Shown in pieces: positions 1 through 10,587 of a stretch of DNA of 28,036 nucleotides. The notes beneath the pieces are model-generated. The model did not search any database, had not been told where the DNA came from, and worked only from the letters and a program-made list of their open reading frames with translations. The stretch comes from Chara braunii. Taxonomy: Eukaryota; Streptophyta; Charophyceae; Charales; Characeae. Position 1 is the stretch's first letter. Each line of letters opens with the position of its first letter. A program made the translations under genes and the position numbers. The stretch is from NCBI GenBank assembly GCA_003427395.1, contig BFEA01001201.1, forward strand, positions 26,630 to 54,665, written 5' to 3'.

Positions 1-366
1 CCTTCCTCCCTCAGCAAAACCCCAGATCTCTCTACAAGGCCTCATACCCCTGCCAATGCAGGTTACAGGGCAACGCCCCAGCTCCGGCCAGCGTCATTCT
101 GGCATCGACGAATCAGGGGCACAGAACAAGGCAACTCTGCAGATATCGGTGCTGATTCGATCATCTCTGAAATCTATATCCTGAATGAGGAAGTAGTCCA
201 GATGCTGCCCAGCATTTCAGAAGACCAGGATGCATGATATAACATGGATGATGATAATGTTACACCTACGGTTAATCTCCCCCTCCCCTCCTTTCCACCC
301 TGTCCCGAAGCTGCCTCCGCCGAGATGGATTACCAAGAGGTAATCCCCAACCCCAGAATAAGGTAA
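1..366 (+). pseudogene. unrecognised open frame with one internal stop, cut by the window edge
   Basis: Frame 1 is open from the first base to a TGA at 235-237, and the same frame continues from ATG 244 to TAA 364-366. Together they give about 120 codons broken by one stop. The product is acidic and rich in Ser, Glu and Pro (for example ISEIYILNEEVV and SISEDQDA, then MDDDNVTPTVNLPLPSF). I recognise no domain. The composition is reminiscent of the ORF1 leader of LINE A, which also has acidic and proline-rich stretches, so it may be an ORF1 remnant; an exon of a host gene is an alternative. No start codon precedes the frame inside the window. Confidence 0.2.
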
Positions 367-696
367 CCCACTACTTCTGCTCACACCCCCTCCAGGGCTT
401 CACCTCCCACCTTGTGTCGCCCCTGCAGAGTGAAGCTCTCCCCTGATCCTCACCTCCCATCCATCAGGAACAAACGTCTATTNTCAAAGAGGAGAAACTA
501 GATACCANAGATCCANCTNNCATTTCGAAAATACGCNAGAGAAATTCGAGGGATTTCAAATGATATTCAAAAAACTGATTTGAGTACTAATTACTTGGAA
601 AGTGAAAGAGATTCAGCGATGCGAATTTTAGGAATTATAGTAATTTAGGTATTAAAAATTACCATGCCAATAAGTTTTAGGTATATAAAGATACCA
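367..696. other. no gene seen; scattered ambiguous bases
   Basis: C-rich sequence to about 480, then a short stretch with isolated N characters (483, 508, 516-538) and a sudden change to AT-rich DNA. I see no reading frame or element that I can support. The N cluster coincides with the compositional switch, so an assembly join is possible. Confidence 0.4.
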
Positions 697-1054
697 TTAA
701 CTGGCATTTCGTTAAAATTGACATTTTTTACTATTTTCACAAAATTGGGCATCCAAGAAAAAACCGTGTTTTTTAGCGTGTTTTTGTGCCCACGACATTG
801 GACCATTGATGGTCCGGCGTCCTGAGGACTCCGGACCATCTAATGTATCTCGACGTAAAGTACCGTCATAATACATCCGAGGGTCAGAAAAAAATGAAAA
901 AAAAATCAAGGCAGATCAGATGGTCCTGGGACGCCGGACCATCAATGGTCTGATGTGGTCGACACAAAAAAATACTTAAAAATACTGTGCGTTTTTGGAA
1001 GATCAATTTCGTGAAAATAGTAAAAAATGTCAATTTTAACGAAATGCCTGTTAA
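697..1054. mobile_element. fold-back (long inverted repeat) MITE-like element
   Basis: About 358 bp with two long, imperfect, inverted arms. The left arm (697-840) begins TTAACTGGCATTTCG and the right arm (about 918-1054), read on the minus strand, begins TTAACAGGCATTTCG. The match continues through AAAATTGACATTTTTTAC and later through the shared block ACCATTGATGGTCCGGCGTC. The outer arms are AT-rich and the inner part GC-rich. The left arm has its own hairpin, GATGGTCCGG (808-817) against CCGGACCATC (831-840). Both ends are TTAA, which could be a 4-bp target duplication of the piggyBac or Kolobok kind, but TTAA may also belong to the arms. There is no coding capacity. Confidence 0.75.
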
Positions 1055-1184
1055 TTTATGTTAGCTAGACGAGGAATTTAAAGTTTTAAAGCTAGGTGAG
1101 ATGAAGAATGTATGAGACTTTAAATAAGATGTTAGTTAGAGTAAATTATTTAGGTTCGTAATGAGATGCTAATGAGATAATAAT

Positions 1185-1425
1185 ACTAGAGGTCAAAATG
1201 ATGTTAAAAAGCATGATAATGAAAAAGATGACCATGATTTTAATGATGACGACGGCGACAGCAATGATGAAGATGACAATGACAATCCAACACCATCCTC
1301 CTATACCTACTTACCTTGATGCTGATCATGGAGATGATGATGATGACAACTATGCTGACTACTCACGTTGATGATGAAGATGATGATGATGATGATGATG
1401 GTAATGATAATGATGATAAAGCCCC
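1185..1425. repeat. degenerate GAT/GAC trinucleotide-rich tract
   Basis: Irregular runs of GAT, AAT and GAC triplets, ending in a purer (GAT)n stretch near 1375-1400. It is open in some frames and would encode poly-Asp or Met-Met-Met type low complexity, but nothing supports translation. Microsatellite, probably expanded and then mutated. Confidence 0.6.
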
Positions 1426-2312
1426 TCCTCTGGACCTGCTCATATTCTTCCGTGTCTCTTCCACCGTAGGTCTGCACCTCTCTCCCTTTGTCTGACCCCG
1501 CTGAAACGTCATCCCAGTCCCGTTCATAGTCGGAGTAAATCTGCTTTCCCCGCCCATGTACCTTCTGGCCCCTCCTTCAATGTTAACACCAATGAAGGCA
1601 GTGCATTTGATTCCATGCGCCAGGCGTCACAATCATCAGCAGACAACGCTCGTGGTCAGAACAGAAAGTGTACTACAAAGTCGATCCACCATGACTCATA
1701 GACCCGCTTCCCATCAGGGCGCAAACGCCCCGCTGCGTGCGCTCCTGTCGTGCGCGTCACCCCGTCGGGCTCCTCCTCCCTGACACGGCGCGCGGCAAGC
1801 TTCGAACGCCCCGCCCATGTGGGCTCACCATGGCGCTGACCTGGCCGATGGATGTAATGGGCGGCGCAACGCTAACAGGAGCACTGCGCCGCCTGTGGCA
1901 AGTTTCAGAGATCATTCTACATTGGCACATCTTGGAGTACGTGCGTTGGAGTCTCGCGTGGGAGCTGCGCTGTGCCATCTCGCTCCCCTTTCATCCTCCA
2001 TCTCCGTCTCTGTCTCAGGCGGAGCACCACACCTGATGGGTCCGCCACACTGGTATCGGAGTGGGAATGCTCCCCGCTCCCAGCCGCCACACCGCACAGC
2101 AGGGAAAACAGCAAAACTCGAGAGTGTGGTTTGCACTGTTTTTTTGGTTGTTTGCATTGCACCCCACAAAGAGAACATACACATGTGTCAAGTCTAGAGG
2201 AGAGGCAGAAATTTCCAATTCTCAAATAGATCTGCTCCTCCTATCAAAACAACTTAGCAGGCCTGCTCACCGTAGCAAAAATTCTCCCATTCTCCCCTTG
2301 CAAGTCATTTGA
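1426..2312. other. unassigned region, no supported gene
   Basis: GC-rich, mostly pyrimidine-rich sequence with many short mutually overlapping open frames on both strands (60-126 codons), none with recognisable domains or a convincing start. The overlap of many frames reflects low stop density in GC-rich DNA. Part of it may be the 5' untranslated region of LINE A, whose ORF1 frame becomes open at about 2313; I cannot place the 5' end of the element. Confidence 0.4.
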
Positions 2313-4113
2313 CCACCGCATGATAGCAATGGGCATCCAATTCAGGAAACGAAAGGGGCACAACAACGAAAGGAACCCGGCCCCTCACACGCCCCCCATC
2401 ACCCTGAGCCAGCGAAGGAAAAAACGGCAGCACAGCAGGACCCAGATGACCTGCTCAAGGATGCCTTCGGAGTGGAACCTATGGACATAGAAACTGTCCC
2501 GGGATCCCCCCCCCCCCCGCCCCCTCCCCCCCGGAGGTAGAGAATGACTGATGTTCAGGAACAGGGGGCGGACCAGGCCACTACCCCCGAGGGAGGGAGT
2601 GGAGCACAAAGAGTAGGGCTACATGACGTGGCAGACTGGGCGATGGATAACCTGCACCTGAGATTTGGGGAAGGGAGCGACCAGTTCTGGGACAACACAT
2701 ACAGGGAGTTTATCCCCCTGCTGGAAGGCAGCGCAAGCCTCCAAAGGGCCCTGCTCCAAGGGCTGCCAGCGGGGGCAAACTGGTCAGATATTTGTCACAG
2801 ACTCCTAGGTATAGTGGTTGCCCGCTTCCACCCTCCCTGCAGCCCCACTGAAAAGGGGCACCCCCCACCAGACCCCGGAACCGAACAGACTGCTGGCAAG
2901 GAAACAGGACAGAAAGAGGAACAACACAAACAAAACAGGAACTGTGAACCGGACCCGGGGCCCAACCAGCCTGCGAATGAAACAGTGCGGCGGGACAAGG
3001 GGAAGCAGCAGGCTCAGGGGCAGCAAGAAGAGGGACAACGAAGAGAGGAAAAAGGAGAACGCGAGATGGGGACGGTGGGGGAAGAGCAGAAAAGGGGGGA
3101 CGTCGCAGCACAGAACAACAATAACAAAAGTGCAGAGACGGGGCCAGCGGACACGGGGATAGACACCGTGGCCGCTCAAGACAAGACACTACTGAGGGAT
3201 GAGGGACAGCAAGCCGAGGGACAACGGGGCGAGGAGCAGCGGAGTAAGGAGAAAAGAACGGGGAGACGACAAGGGAGGAACATGAAAAGAAGGAAGGTGC
3301 AGCAAAGATCAGGAGCAAAGAAAATACAAAGGGACAAGGGACGACAGGGGAAGAACAGGAAAAGAGGGAAGGTGCAGCACAGAACAGCAGCACAGAAAAG
3401 ATAGAGAGTGATACGCGGACAAGTTCAGTGGACGAGCAGAAACGAGAGGTCGGGGAGTACCCAAAAGGAAAACCACAGACAGATGACCCGGACCCTACAA
3501 AAAACCTTTGTTTGGTGCTGCCTTCCTGGGACCCGGCAAACCCGGCCAAACCACCCGCCCCACACAAGCCCACCCCTCCCAAGCCCCCGGATACGGACCT
3601 CACCAGCCGCAGACAAAAAATCAGACATTTATTAGAGGTCGCACCCTCCAGCGAGACCCCCACTGACAAAGGTATAGTTCTACTTCCGGTCCGGCAGAGA
3701 GAAGGGGCATGGGAGGTGGGTTGTCCGCCCCCCCGGGGACCACACAGGGAGAAGTCTCCCTCCAGGGATACTCCTCGGTATTCTGTTCACTGACCTCCTG
3801 GGCTGGGAACTCGGTGTTAGGGAAAACGGACATCCATCAGTTGGTTCACAACCGCCTCCCCGCAGGGGCCTCAGCGGCCCTGGTGTTATCCCAGGGGCTA
3901 GAGAGATTAGGGATCAGAGACATTTACGTGCGTTACGACCACCTGAAATCAGATGAGTTGCGGTGGCTAGAGCAGGAAGGACTAAAGGACCTGCAGCTTC
4001 TGAAAATAAAGGCAGGAGATCTCTGGTCCACCAAGGAAAGTGGAGACCTTTTAATAAAAATCCTCAGACACGGAACACTACAGAAAGGCAGTCTCTTGGA
4101 CACAGAAAACTAG
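2313..4113 (+). pseudogene. LINE A ORF1 (broken)
   Basis: Frame 0 is open from 2313, includes an acidic stretch ending in a proline run encoded by the C tract at 2505-2532, and is stopped by TAG at 2538. ATG 2544 in the same frame starts an intact 286-codon segment to 3404. Two frameshifts then lead to a frame from about 3428 to 3793 and a third from about 3709 to 4113. The N-terminal part after ATG 2544 has a plausible folded segment (HDVADWAMDNLHLRFGEG, then FWDNTYREFIPLLEGS). The middle is Gln/Glu/Lys/Arg-rich low complexity. The last part (LVHNRLPAGASAALVLSQGL, KSDELRWLEQEGLKDLQLLK) looks globular. Position directly upstream of ORF2 supports ORF1, the RNA-binding chaperone of LINEs, but I see no CCHC knuckle and name no domain. 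Confidence 0.6.
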
Positions 4114-4161
4114 CTGACCTTCTAATAAACATCAAGAGAGTCAGAAAGTCGTGATCGAACG

Positions 4162-7100
4162 ATGGACGCGGTGGAAGCCTTGTATGGGAGGGATAAAACT
4201 TGGAAGCTCTGCAAAAGGCAAGCTGACCTCGACTTGCATCCACTAAATGTGAACGGGCTCGCCTCTGCAAAATACAAAAAAAAACAAGCCATAATGGATC
4301 AGTTGAAGAGTGTCGACGGGAAGGCTTGGCCGGATGTCATATGCTTGCAAGAAACCCACCTCATGGACAAGCCGGACCACAACCGCACACACAAAGAGAT
4401 ATGGGCCCACTAAGCCTTCCGGGAACACGCCCCTCGCCCCGGCAGCGGGGGGGTGGCCATATGGCTCCCGCCGGGCTCCAAAGTAGAGATGCTCAACAGG
4501 GATGCAGATCGCGAGGAAGGTAGGTGGGTCTACTTACTGGCAATGCTGGAAATCGAGGTGGTAAGCATTCTTAACGTATACGCTCCCAACGAGTCGGGGG
4601 CACGTCAAACCTTCTTTGAAACTCTCCAACCCAAGCTACCGGTAGGTATCCCTGTGATCCTAGTGGGAGACTTCAATGCGGCACCGGACCGCTGGCTGGA
4701 TAGGTGGAAAATCTCGATGCCCTGCCCGTTCTATGTTGAAAACGATGAGAGAATGGTTGAAGAGCTCTCACAATCACTAGGCCTCTTCGACACTTTCAGG
4801 AGACAATCTCCCACCGATCGCCGTTTCACCTGCTTCCGCAAGCGCAACACTGAAAAGGCAACCAAGTCCAGGATAGACCTTATACTTGTCTCTGAAGAGA
4901 TACAAGGGGCGCTCCAGATAGCAGAAATATTCCCACGCAGTCTCTACCCGGGTCTGGACCATGCGATGTGTGTGGCTATTTTTTCCTTCAGAAAAAAGTC
5001 GGACCAAGGTAGAAGCTTCTATAAGCTGAACACTTCCCTCTTGTCCATGGATCGTTTCAAGACCTACCTCACAGAGGTGTGGTCCTACTGGCAAGAACAA
5101 AAACATCAGACTCAAGACAAAATTGTATGGTTTAATAACGGCATGGCTTTTCTAGGACGCAAGTGCAATGAATACTGTAAACTTATCGCGGTGCGCCGCC
5201 ACGCTGAAGAACTAGACCTGCAGCGACAGCTGCAACACATACAATGACAGGAAAACGAGACAGAAGAGGGGCAAGAAGAGCTAGCCAGAACGGTCCATAC
5301 TATAGAAGCCCGCCTGGTCGACTATATGGAGTACAAATGGCAAGGCGTGCGAATCCGAGGGAGACTATCCAAACACAACATGGAGGGAGCCAGGACGCAA
5401 GATTCTTTGCACTAGCCAATGCTAAATCAGGCAGGACAGTAATCGAAGCCCTGGAGGACCCCAAAGACCAGCAAGGTCCCCCTCATACGTCGACAGCCGC
5501 TTGCACACAGATTGCAAGGGACTTCTATCAAACCCTGTTCACCTCGGAGTGCGGGAAGCACCCGATACACCGAAGAATGGAGGAAATCGATGACTTCCTG
5601 AGTCCACTCACCAGAACCCTCACGGAACAGCAGAGGGACGACCTAGACAAACCTCTATCGAAAGAAGAGATATGGACCGCACTGACACAAATGGAAGAAT
5701 AGACGGGCTTCCCAAGGAGTTCTGGGAGGCAATGTGGTCACATATATCACAAAATCTCATGGAATTCTACCAGGAGGTATGGGCCACAGGACAGACTGGG
5801 GAGCTGGTTGGGCAGGGGGTGCTGACTCTCCTCTATAAGAAAGGGGCAAGGCTTAATATAAGAAACTACAGGCTCATCACCCTGCTCACAGTAGTCTACA
5901 AGATGATGGCTAAAGCGCTGGCCAATCGCATAACAGCGCTGATGCCAAACATCATCCATCCAGATCAAACAGGCTTCATACAAGGTCGGAACATTCAGGA
6001 TAACGTTCTTTTGGTCAACGAGACGATTAAACTGGCCAGACAATCTAGAAATAATGCGGCCATCATTTTCATTGACTTCTAAAAAGCTTACGATCATGTA
6101 GATTGGGTCTTCCTAGACAAGTGTTTGCAAAAGCTCAACTTCGGGCCGGACTTTAGGAGATGGATAAGGATCCTCCACTCCAGCGCAACCACTAGAGTCA
6201 TGGTGAATGGCAACCTGGCCCCCCCCATCAATCTGCAAAGATCAGTCAGACAAGGAGACCCCATAGCCCCATACCTTTTTGTTATAATTATGGAAGCACT
6301 AGCTACTAATCTCAGAACTCATAAGGACATCAAGAGAATTCAGGTGTCTGCAATCCCCAAGGAGGCGATCCCGGTCTGTTCACTGTTCGCAGATGACCTG
6401 ACCCTGATGGTAGATGCCTCATGGGAATCATTGGAAGAAATCCAACGTATGATGGATCGATTCTGTAACCTCTCCGACATGAGTGTAAATTGGGGCAATA
6501 AAACCCAAGGATGGTGGATCCACCATCAGGGAGTGAGGCCTCCAGAGCACCCCAGGCTCAAATGGCTCCCAGAAGAAGCGCCCATTAGAGTGCTAGGCGT
6601 GTCAATGACGGCGGCAGGAAGGCCAACTATCAACAATGAGTGGCTAACATGCCCTCCCCTGGCCAAAATGGCACTCTGGAAAAACAAACACACCTCGCTA
6701 TTTGAACGCTCCCTGATAATCAATAATGTGGTACTGGCCACGCTATGGTACAAGTCAGCAATTTGGGCCCTGGACAAGAAGGCCTTGTGCCCATTGAAGC
6801 GGCAGATAACAGCCTTTCTATGGAGGAGCGACCATGAGAAGTGAAATGTGATTAACCGCGTGGCATGGCACTCCATCATCCAACCTAAAACAAAAAGGGG
6901 GCTAGGCATTCTGGACCCGTTGGCGCAAACAAAGGCACTGGCGGTGCAATGGATCAAACGTTTGATTTTTGACCCAGACATCCCCTGGAAAGGGTTGGCT
7001 CTGGAACAGATCTCCAGATTGGCACCCCAGACAACCGCAGGGAGTGACCCGCGGATGTGGCTTGAAAATAGGGATTGGCCCATCCCAAGGCCAAGACCGA

Positions 7101-8756
7101 TACAACAAGGTCGTGACCCCCCCTCCCCCAGACGAGCGGCAAGGGCTGACCTGCGTAACGATCCGTTCTGGCCCTCACTCCTCAAAACATGGAGGAACCT
7201 CCCCCTACCAGATAAAACCGCGCCGGACAGATGGGAAAGTAGCGAGGCAGCCCCTTTTCGGCAACAGGTGGGTGGTGAACTCAAAAGGACAAACCCTCCA
7301 CTGCAAGGACTCCCCCTGGCAAGGTTGGATTAGGCGAGGGGTACTGAGAGTGAAGGACATCTGGGATATGGAACAGAAGGATTGGATAAACCCCGAGCAA
7401 CTAAGACAAAGGTTGAGGTACTGTCACCGGCCGCAAGAAGCCCTAGAGGCGATAGTGGAAAAGATCCCCCTGGAGTGGTGGAGGATCCTGCACAAAGGGC
7501 CTACCCTACAAATATTGGACTGGGTGGCAGTGGAAGGGCGACAAGGAACAGTAGGCAGGGTGACCCGCTGTCCCCATGGAGGAAGCGTGGAAGTACAACT
7601 CTTCCAAGTGCGACGGTACAACATAATCCAAACGAATAATCCGAAAGAAACCATGGAGTACCAAAAAGAAGTTACTTTCAGAATTAGAGTCCTCGAGGAG
7701 AATGAACAAAGCATAGTTTTCCAGCCTGACTCCCCAATCCATCATCTGGCCTTGGATCCGCTGGAGTGGACATGGACAACCCGGTGGGGGAAGGGAAGGA
7801 GCAGCACTAGGACATTACATGGACTAATGGTCAAATCCACCTACAGGCTGCTTAGGCCGACAATGAACCTTCGAGACCAAGTAGCGAAACGCTGGAGGAA
7901 CCACTTGAATGTCAGCACAACTGATCTTAGACCAATCAAGTGGTTCCAAATAGTCAAAGCAAAGCCGGCCAAACGCGCCTCCCTTCAATGGCAGCTGGAA
8001 CATCGCTGCCTACCCACCAATAATTGGCTCATAGATAGAACCACCCTGGAACAGAGAGGCTGTGCCCTCCCATGGTGCAAACTATGCATCAACTCATTCC
8101 CATCCAAAAAGCGACCGGAAACGATCGAACACATCTTCTTGCAATGCCCGGGGGCACTCTGGCTGTGGAGGTGGTGGGACAAAATTTGGGGGCAGCTGGA
8201 AACAATCACCCTGTGGCCGTGGGACTGGAAGGCAATCCTATTTGAAATCTGGCCCGAAGCCCACACGGACCAGCTAGATGCCTCCACCGACAACATGTTC
8301 AAAACAGGACGCAGGGCGGTGCTCTGGGCGCTATGGATAAGACGCTGTACATTCGAACTAGAAGGTGCCAGACTAGAAGGCCCTGAGTTCACGGAAAGCA
8401 TACAGCAACAGGTTCAAATAGAAATAACTGCGGTATGGGAGGAGGTAAAAACACGAATCAGATTATCAGACTTCTTGACAGAAAAAAAGACATCCTACTT
8501 AAAATCCAGGAATTCAGTTCATGCTGGCTCGGGGGACCTGATGGGGGGAGGATAGGGAAGGTAGAATGGAAAGGGGAACCCCCCTGAATCCGGGCAAGAC
8601 CAGGGACAGAGAGAGATAGTAAGAGACTACCGTCTCATATTTAAAGACTGGGCTCATGTGGATGCGGCCATCCCCCTAAAACCTGCTGGAGAATTTCCTG
8701 AAATTTTCCCTCCCCCCTCCAATTGCCTGGTAGAAATACAGTGGTACGGTGGATGA
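4162..8756 (+). pseudogene. LINE A ORF2: AP endonuclease-reverse transcriptase with zf-RVT-like C-terminus (broken)
   Basis: The endonuclease at 4240-4990 shows LNVNGL, ICLQETH, NVYAPN, ILVGDFNAAPD, SRIDLILVS and GLDHAM, the usual series of catalytic and fold residues. The reverse transcriptase at about 5700-6850 shows LLYKKG, HPDQTGF, FIDF followed by a stop and KAYDHVDW, SVRQGDPIAPYLF and SLFADDLTL (catalytic Asp pair). The C-terminal half shows GLGILDP and a zinc-binding motif near 8075-8150, C-x2-C-x14-H-x4-C (WCKLC to HIFLQC). In-frame stops lie at 4411, 5245, 6080 (replacing the Glu of the FxDFEKA motif) and 6842 (where Trp is expected). Frameshifts are near 5395, 5695 (destroying the usual K-x-PGxDG motif, here NGRIDGL), 7200 and 8480. 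The coding similarity extends to TGA 8754, as shown by copy A' (RDYRLIFKDW against RDYQLKFKDW). Known role of the family: nicking DNA and copying RNA at the nick. Confidence 0.9.
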
Positions 8757-9165
8757 ACGAAAGAATAGACAAGGAGAGGTCAGAGGAGCCCGTCAAATAG
8801 CAGCAGGAGGAGCAACGGAGCTTGCAAATAATAGCAGATAACTGGCGGTCCGGCCCACAAGGGACGCTGGACTTGGCTTGGGTCGCCTGGCAAGCAAGGG
8901 ACTGTTTAAAAATAGAGAACTGACAGTTGTATAGCAGAGGGAGGAGACTTTGAGGCTTGTGGCTGGAAGTAAATTGGGATGGCGGGAGGGATAACTAGGA
9001 ATTGCAGTAGGGATCTGGCGCCAATAAACATGGTGAAGAGGTTCCCCCCTGCCACCTGCGTTGCCAAAAGTTATCTGCATTGAAACCCGCACAGTCAATC
9101 CTCTGGACTCCAGAGTCATCAATGCTGGCAGGTGTTCTTTTTCCTTATGTTCACATTCATCACCC
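8757..9165 (+). other. LINE A 3' UTR
   Basis: Non-coding stretch between the ORF2 end and the 3' module. At 9092-9132 it contains a block shared with LINE A' (10155-10195), including a near-perfect palindrome, CTCTGGACTCCAGAG at 9101-9115. A 13-base match to the start of the 3' module, AGGGACGCTGGAC, lies near 8859 and may be a fragment of another copy. Confidence 0.55.
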
Positions 9166-9295
9166 TGTATAAGGGACGCTGGACCCATTTTCCAGCAGGT
9201 GACGCTCCCCACCAATAGATGGAGCCTCCCCTCTGGGTGCTAGTGGTGACTGCTCTTACCAGCATCACTAGCACTGCGAGGGCATGTGTGTTTAA

Positions 9296-9332
<37 letters not shown>

Positions 9333-9338
9333 TAAAAG
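9166..9338 (+). repeat. 3' module, copy 1 (end of LINE A), (AAT)n tail
   Basis: Starts TGTATAAGGGACGCTGG, then TTTCCAGCAGGTG, CTCCCCACCAATAGATGG and GGTGCTAGTGGTG, and ends in a (AAT)n tail at about 9295-9338. Three hairpins are possible: GCTGGA/TCCAGC, GCTCC/GGAGC and GTGCTAGTGGTG/CATCACTAGCAC (12 bp with one G-U pair). The tail is AAT repeats rather than pure A. Confidence 0.85.
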
Positions 9339-9579
9339 ACAGCCTCCACTGCGTCACTGACATCCAAAAACGGCTTCTACAGTTCTCTAGGGAGTGGCTG
9401 GGTGGGGACCGGGAGGGCTGGGTAGCGGAAATACGCTGGTCAGGGTCTTGGGATGGAGAGGGGGGGGGGCAGGGCAAACTCCGAGAGCAAGTGCCTAGGG
9501 ACTACCAACTGAAATTTAAGGATTGGCTGATTGTAGACCCCAGTTTCCCCATGCGTCCTGCAGAAGAGTTTCCAGACTA
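9337..9579 (+). pseudogene. ORF2 C-terminal fragment of LINE A'
   Basis: An open stretch of about 80 codons ending at TAG 9577-9579. Peptides DIQKRLLQFSREWLGG and RDYQLKFKDWLIVD align with LINE A at 8475-8530 (DILLKIQEFSSCWLGG, another frame there) and 8613-8660 (RDYRLIFKDWAHVD). This fragment shows that the true C-terminus of ORF2 lies beyond the first stop of LINE A at 8553. Function of this C-terminal tail is unknown to me. Confidence 0.75.
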
Positions 9580-10381
9580 GTTCCCTCCCCACCCACATGC
9601 CTTGGAAATATGCCTATAGCCGACCAACAAGTCCCCACTGTTATGATGCAGCCAACGTCCTGTTTTCCTCTTCCTTTTACTCTGTCTTTCTCCCTTTTCT
9701 TGCATTCCTGTCTAGGTAGTAGCCTGGCTCGCAGTCTCTCTGTTTGCCTTTTTGGTGATCCCCACTTGGTCTAGTCATTTTATGTCCGGTTTTCTTCATC
9801 TGTTTCCTTCTGTTCTACTCCGCTCTAGTTCGTCTGTTAGCCTCACTAGGCTGCAGTCTGTTTTCTTCAGTTTATCCCGGCCTATTACAGTTTCAGTCAT
9901 TTTTCGTTTAAGTCAGGGACTTTCCTTTTCTACTACATTCAAATGGGCATCCCTCTGCAAGCTCCAATACTCTGTTCTGATGCAGAGTGGGCGTGTGGCA
10001 GCAAGGGGGTCGGTTAGAGAAGAGGGTCAAGGGGCAGTCTATTTTGGGAGATGGGCAAGGAAGACGATGGAGTCCCCACTGGTGGCCCCCAGTGGCTCCT
10101 CCCGGCTCCCTGACTAGGTACAGGGTTGAAGAGGGTGATGGCGACCATTTGGCTCAGTCAATCCTCTGGTCTCCAGAGCAATCAATGCTGGCAGGTTCCC
10201 TCCAGACACCATCCAGTTTCCTTTTTTACCATGTTGTATCCACTATGTAAGGGATGCTGGACCCGTTTTCCAGCAGGTGATGCTCCCCACCAATAGATGG
10301 AGCCTCCCCCCGGGTGCTAGCGGTGTCTATTCTAACAGCACCGCTAGCACTGGAGGGTTCATTCAAAAAAAAAAAAAAAAA
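9339..10381 (+). mobile_element. LINE A': 5'-truncated LINE
   Basis: Begins inside the C-terminal part of ORF2, directly after the (AAT)n tail of LINE A, and runs through a 3' UTR to the 3' module and poly(A). Its C-terminal peptide matches that of LINE A, and its UTR shares the block at 10155-10195 with LINE A at 9092-9132. Between 9580 and 10150 the sequence is pyrimidine-rich, then purine-rich, and I see no gene in it. 5' truncation is normal for LINE insertions. I could not identify target-site duplications, so a rearrangement of LINE A is not excluded. Confidence 0.65.
10244..10381 (+). repeat. 3' module, copy 2 (end of LINE A'), poly(A)
   Basis: TATGTAAGGGATGCTGG, TTTTCCAGCAGGTGATGC, CCACCAATAGATGGAGCC, then GTGCTAGCGGTG pairing perfectly over 12 bp with CACCGCTAGCAC, followed by A17 at 10365-10381. 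Best-paired copy of the third hairpin in the window. Confidence 0.87.
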
Positions 10382-10579
10382 GGGGTCCCAATTAGTTCAA
10401 GTTTAACACATCTCTTCTGAAACTCCACTCGTTTCAACAACTAGTCACAGACTCTTGATTATTGGACCATACAGAAACCAGAAGAAGCGCCGATCGTCAA
10501 ATCGTTCAATGAAGGGATTGCGCAGCTAAGAGAGTGTGTTAAAAAATTCTCTCGGGACCGAAAAGCAATTATTGACAAT

Positions 10580-10587
10580 CTGCTACT
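10580..10587. repeat. target-site duplication, left copy (hAT-like)
   Basis: CTGCTACT, identical to 11590-11597. Joining the flanks with a single copy restores the LINE B frame. Confidence 0.8.

Larger units (their letters stand above)
2313..9338 (+). mobile_element. LINE A: near-complete L1-like non-LTR retrotransposon
   Basis: About 7 kb in the order ORF1, ORF2 (endonuclease, reverse transcriptase, zf-RVT-like C-terminus), 3' UTR, conserved 3' module and a (AAT)n tail. It would transpose by target-primed reverse transcription. Both ORFs carry stops and frameshifts, so it is not autonomous now. The 5' boundary is uncertain: the ORF1 frame is open from 2313, but an untranslated leader may lie further upstream. 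The 3' boundary is the tail at about 9338. I did not find a convincing target-site duplication. Confidence 0.85.

Noticed and set aside
1185-1425. Acidic coding region
   Set aside because: Simple GAT/GAC repeat, no conserved frame, stops in flanks.
2710-3669. Long minus-strand open frame of 319 codons over LINE A ORF1
   Set aside because: It is antisense to ORF1 in purine-rich low-complexity DNA, is Ser/Phe/Cys/Pro-rich and has no domain; a shadow of composition.
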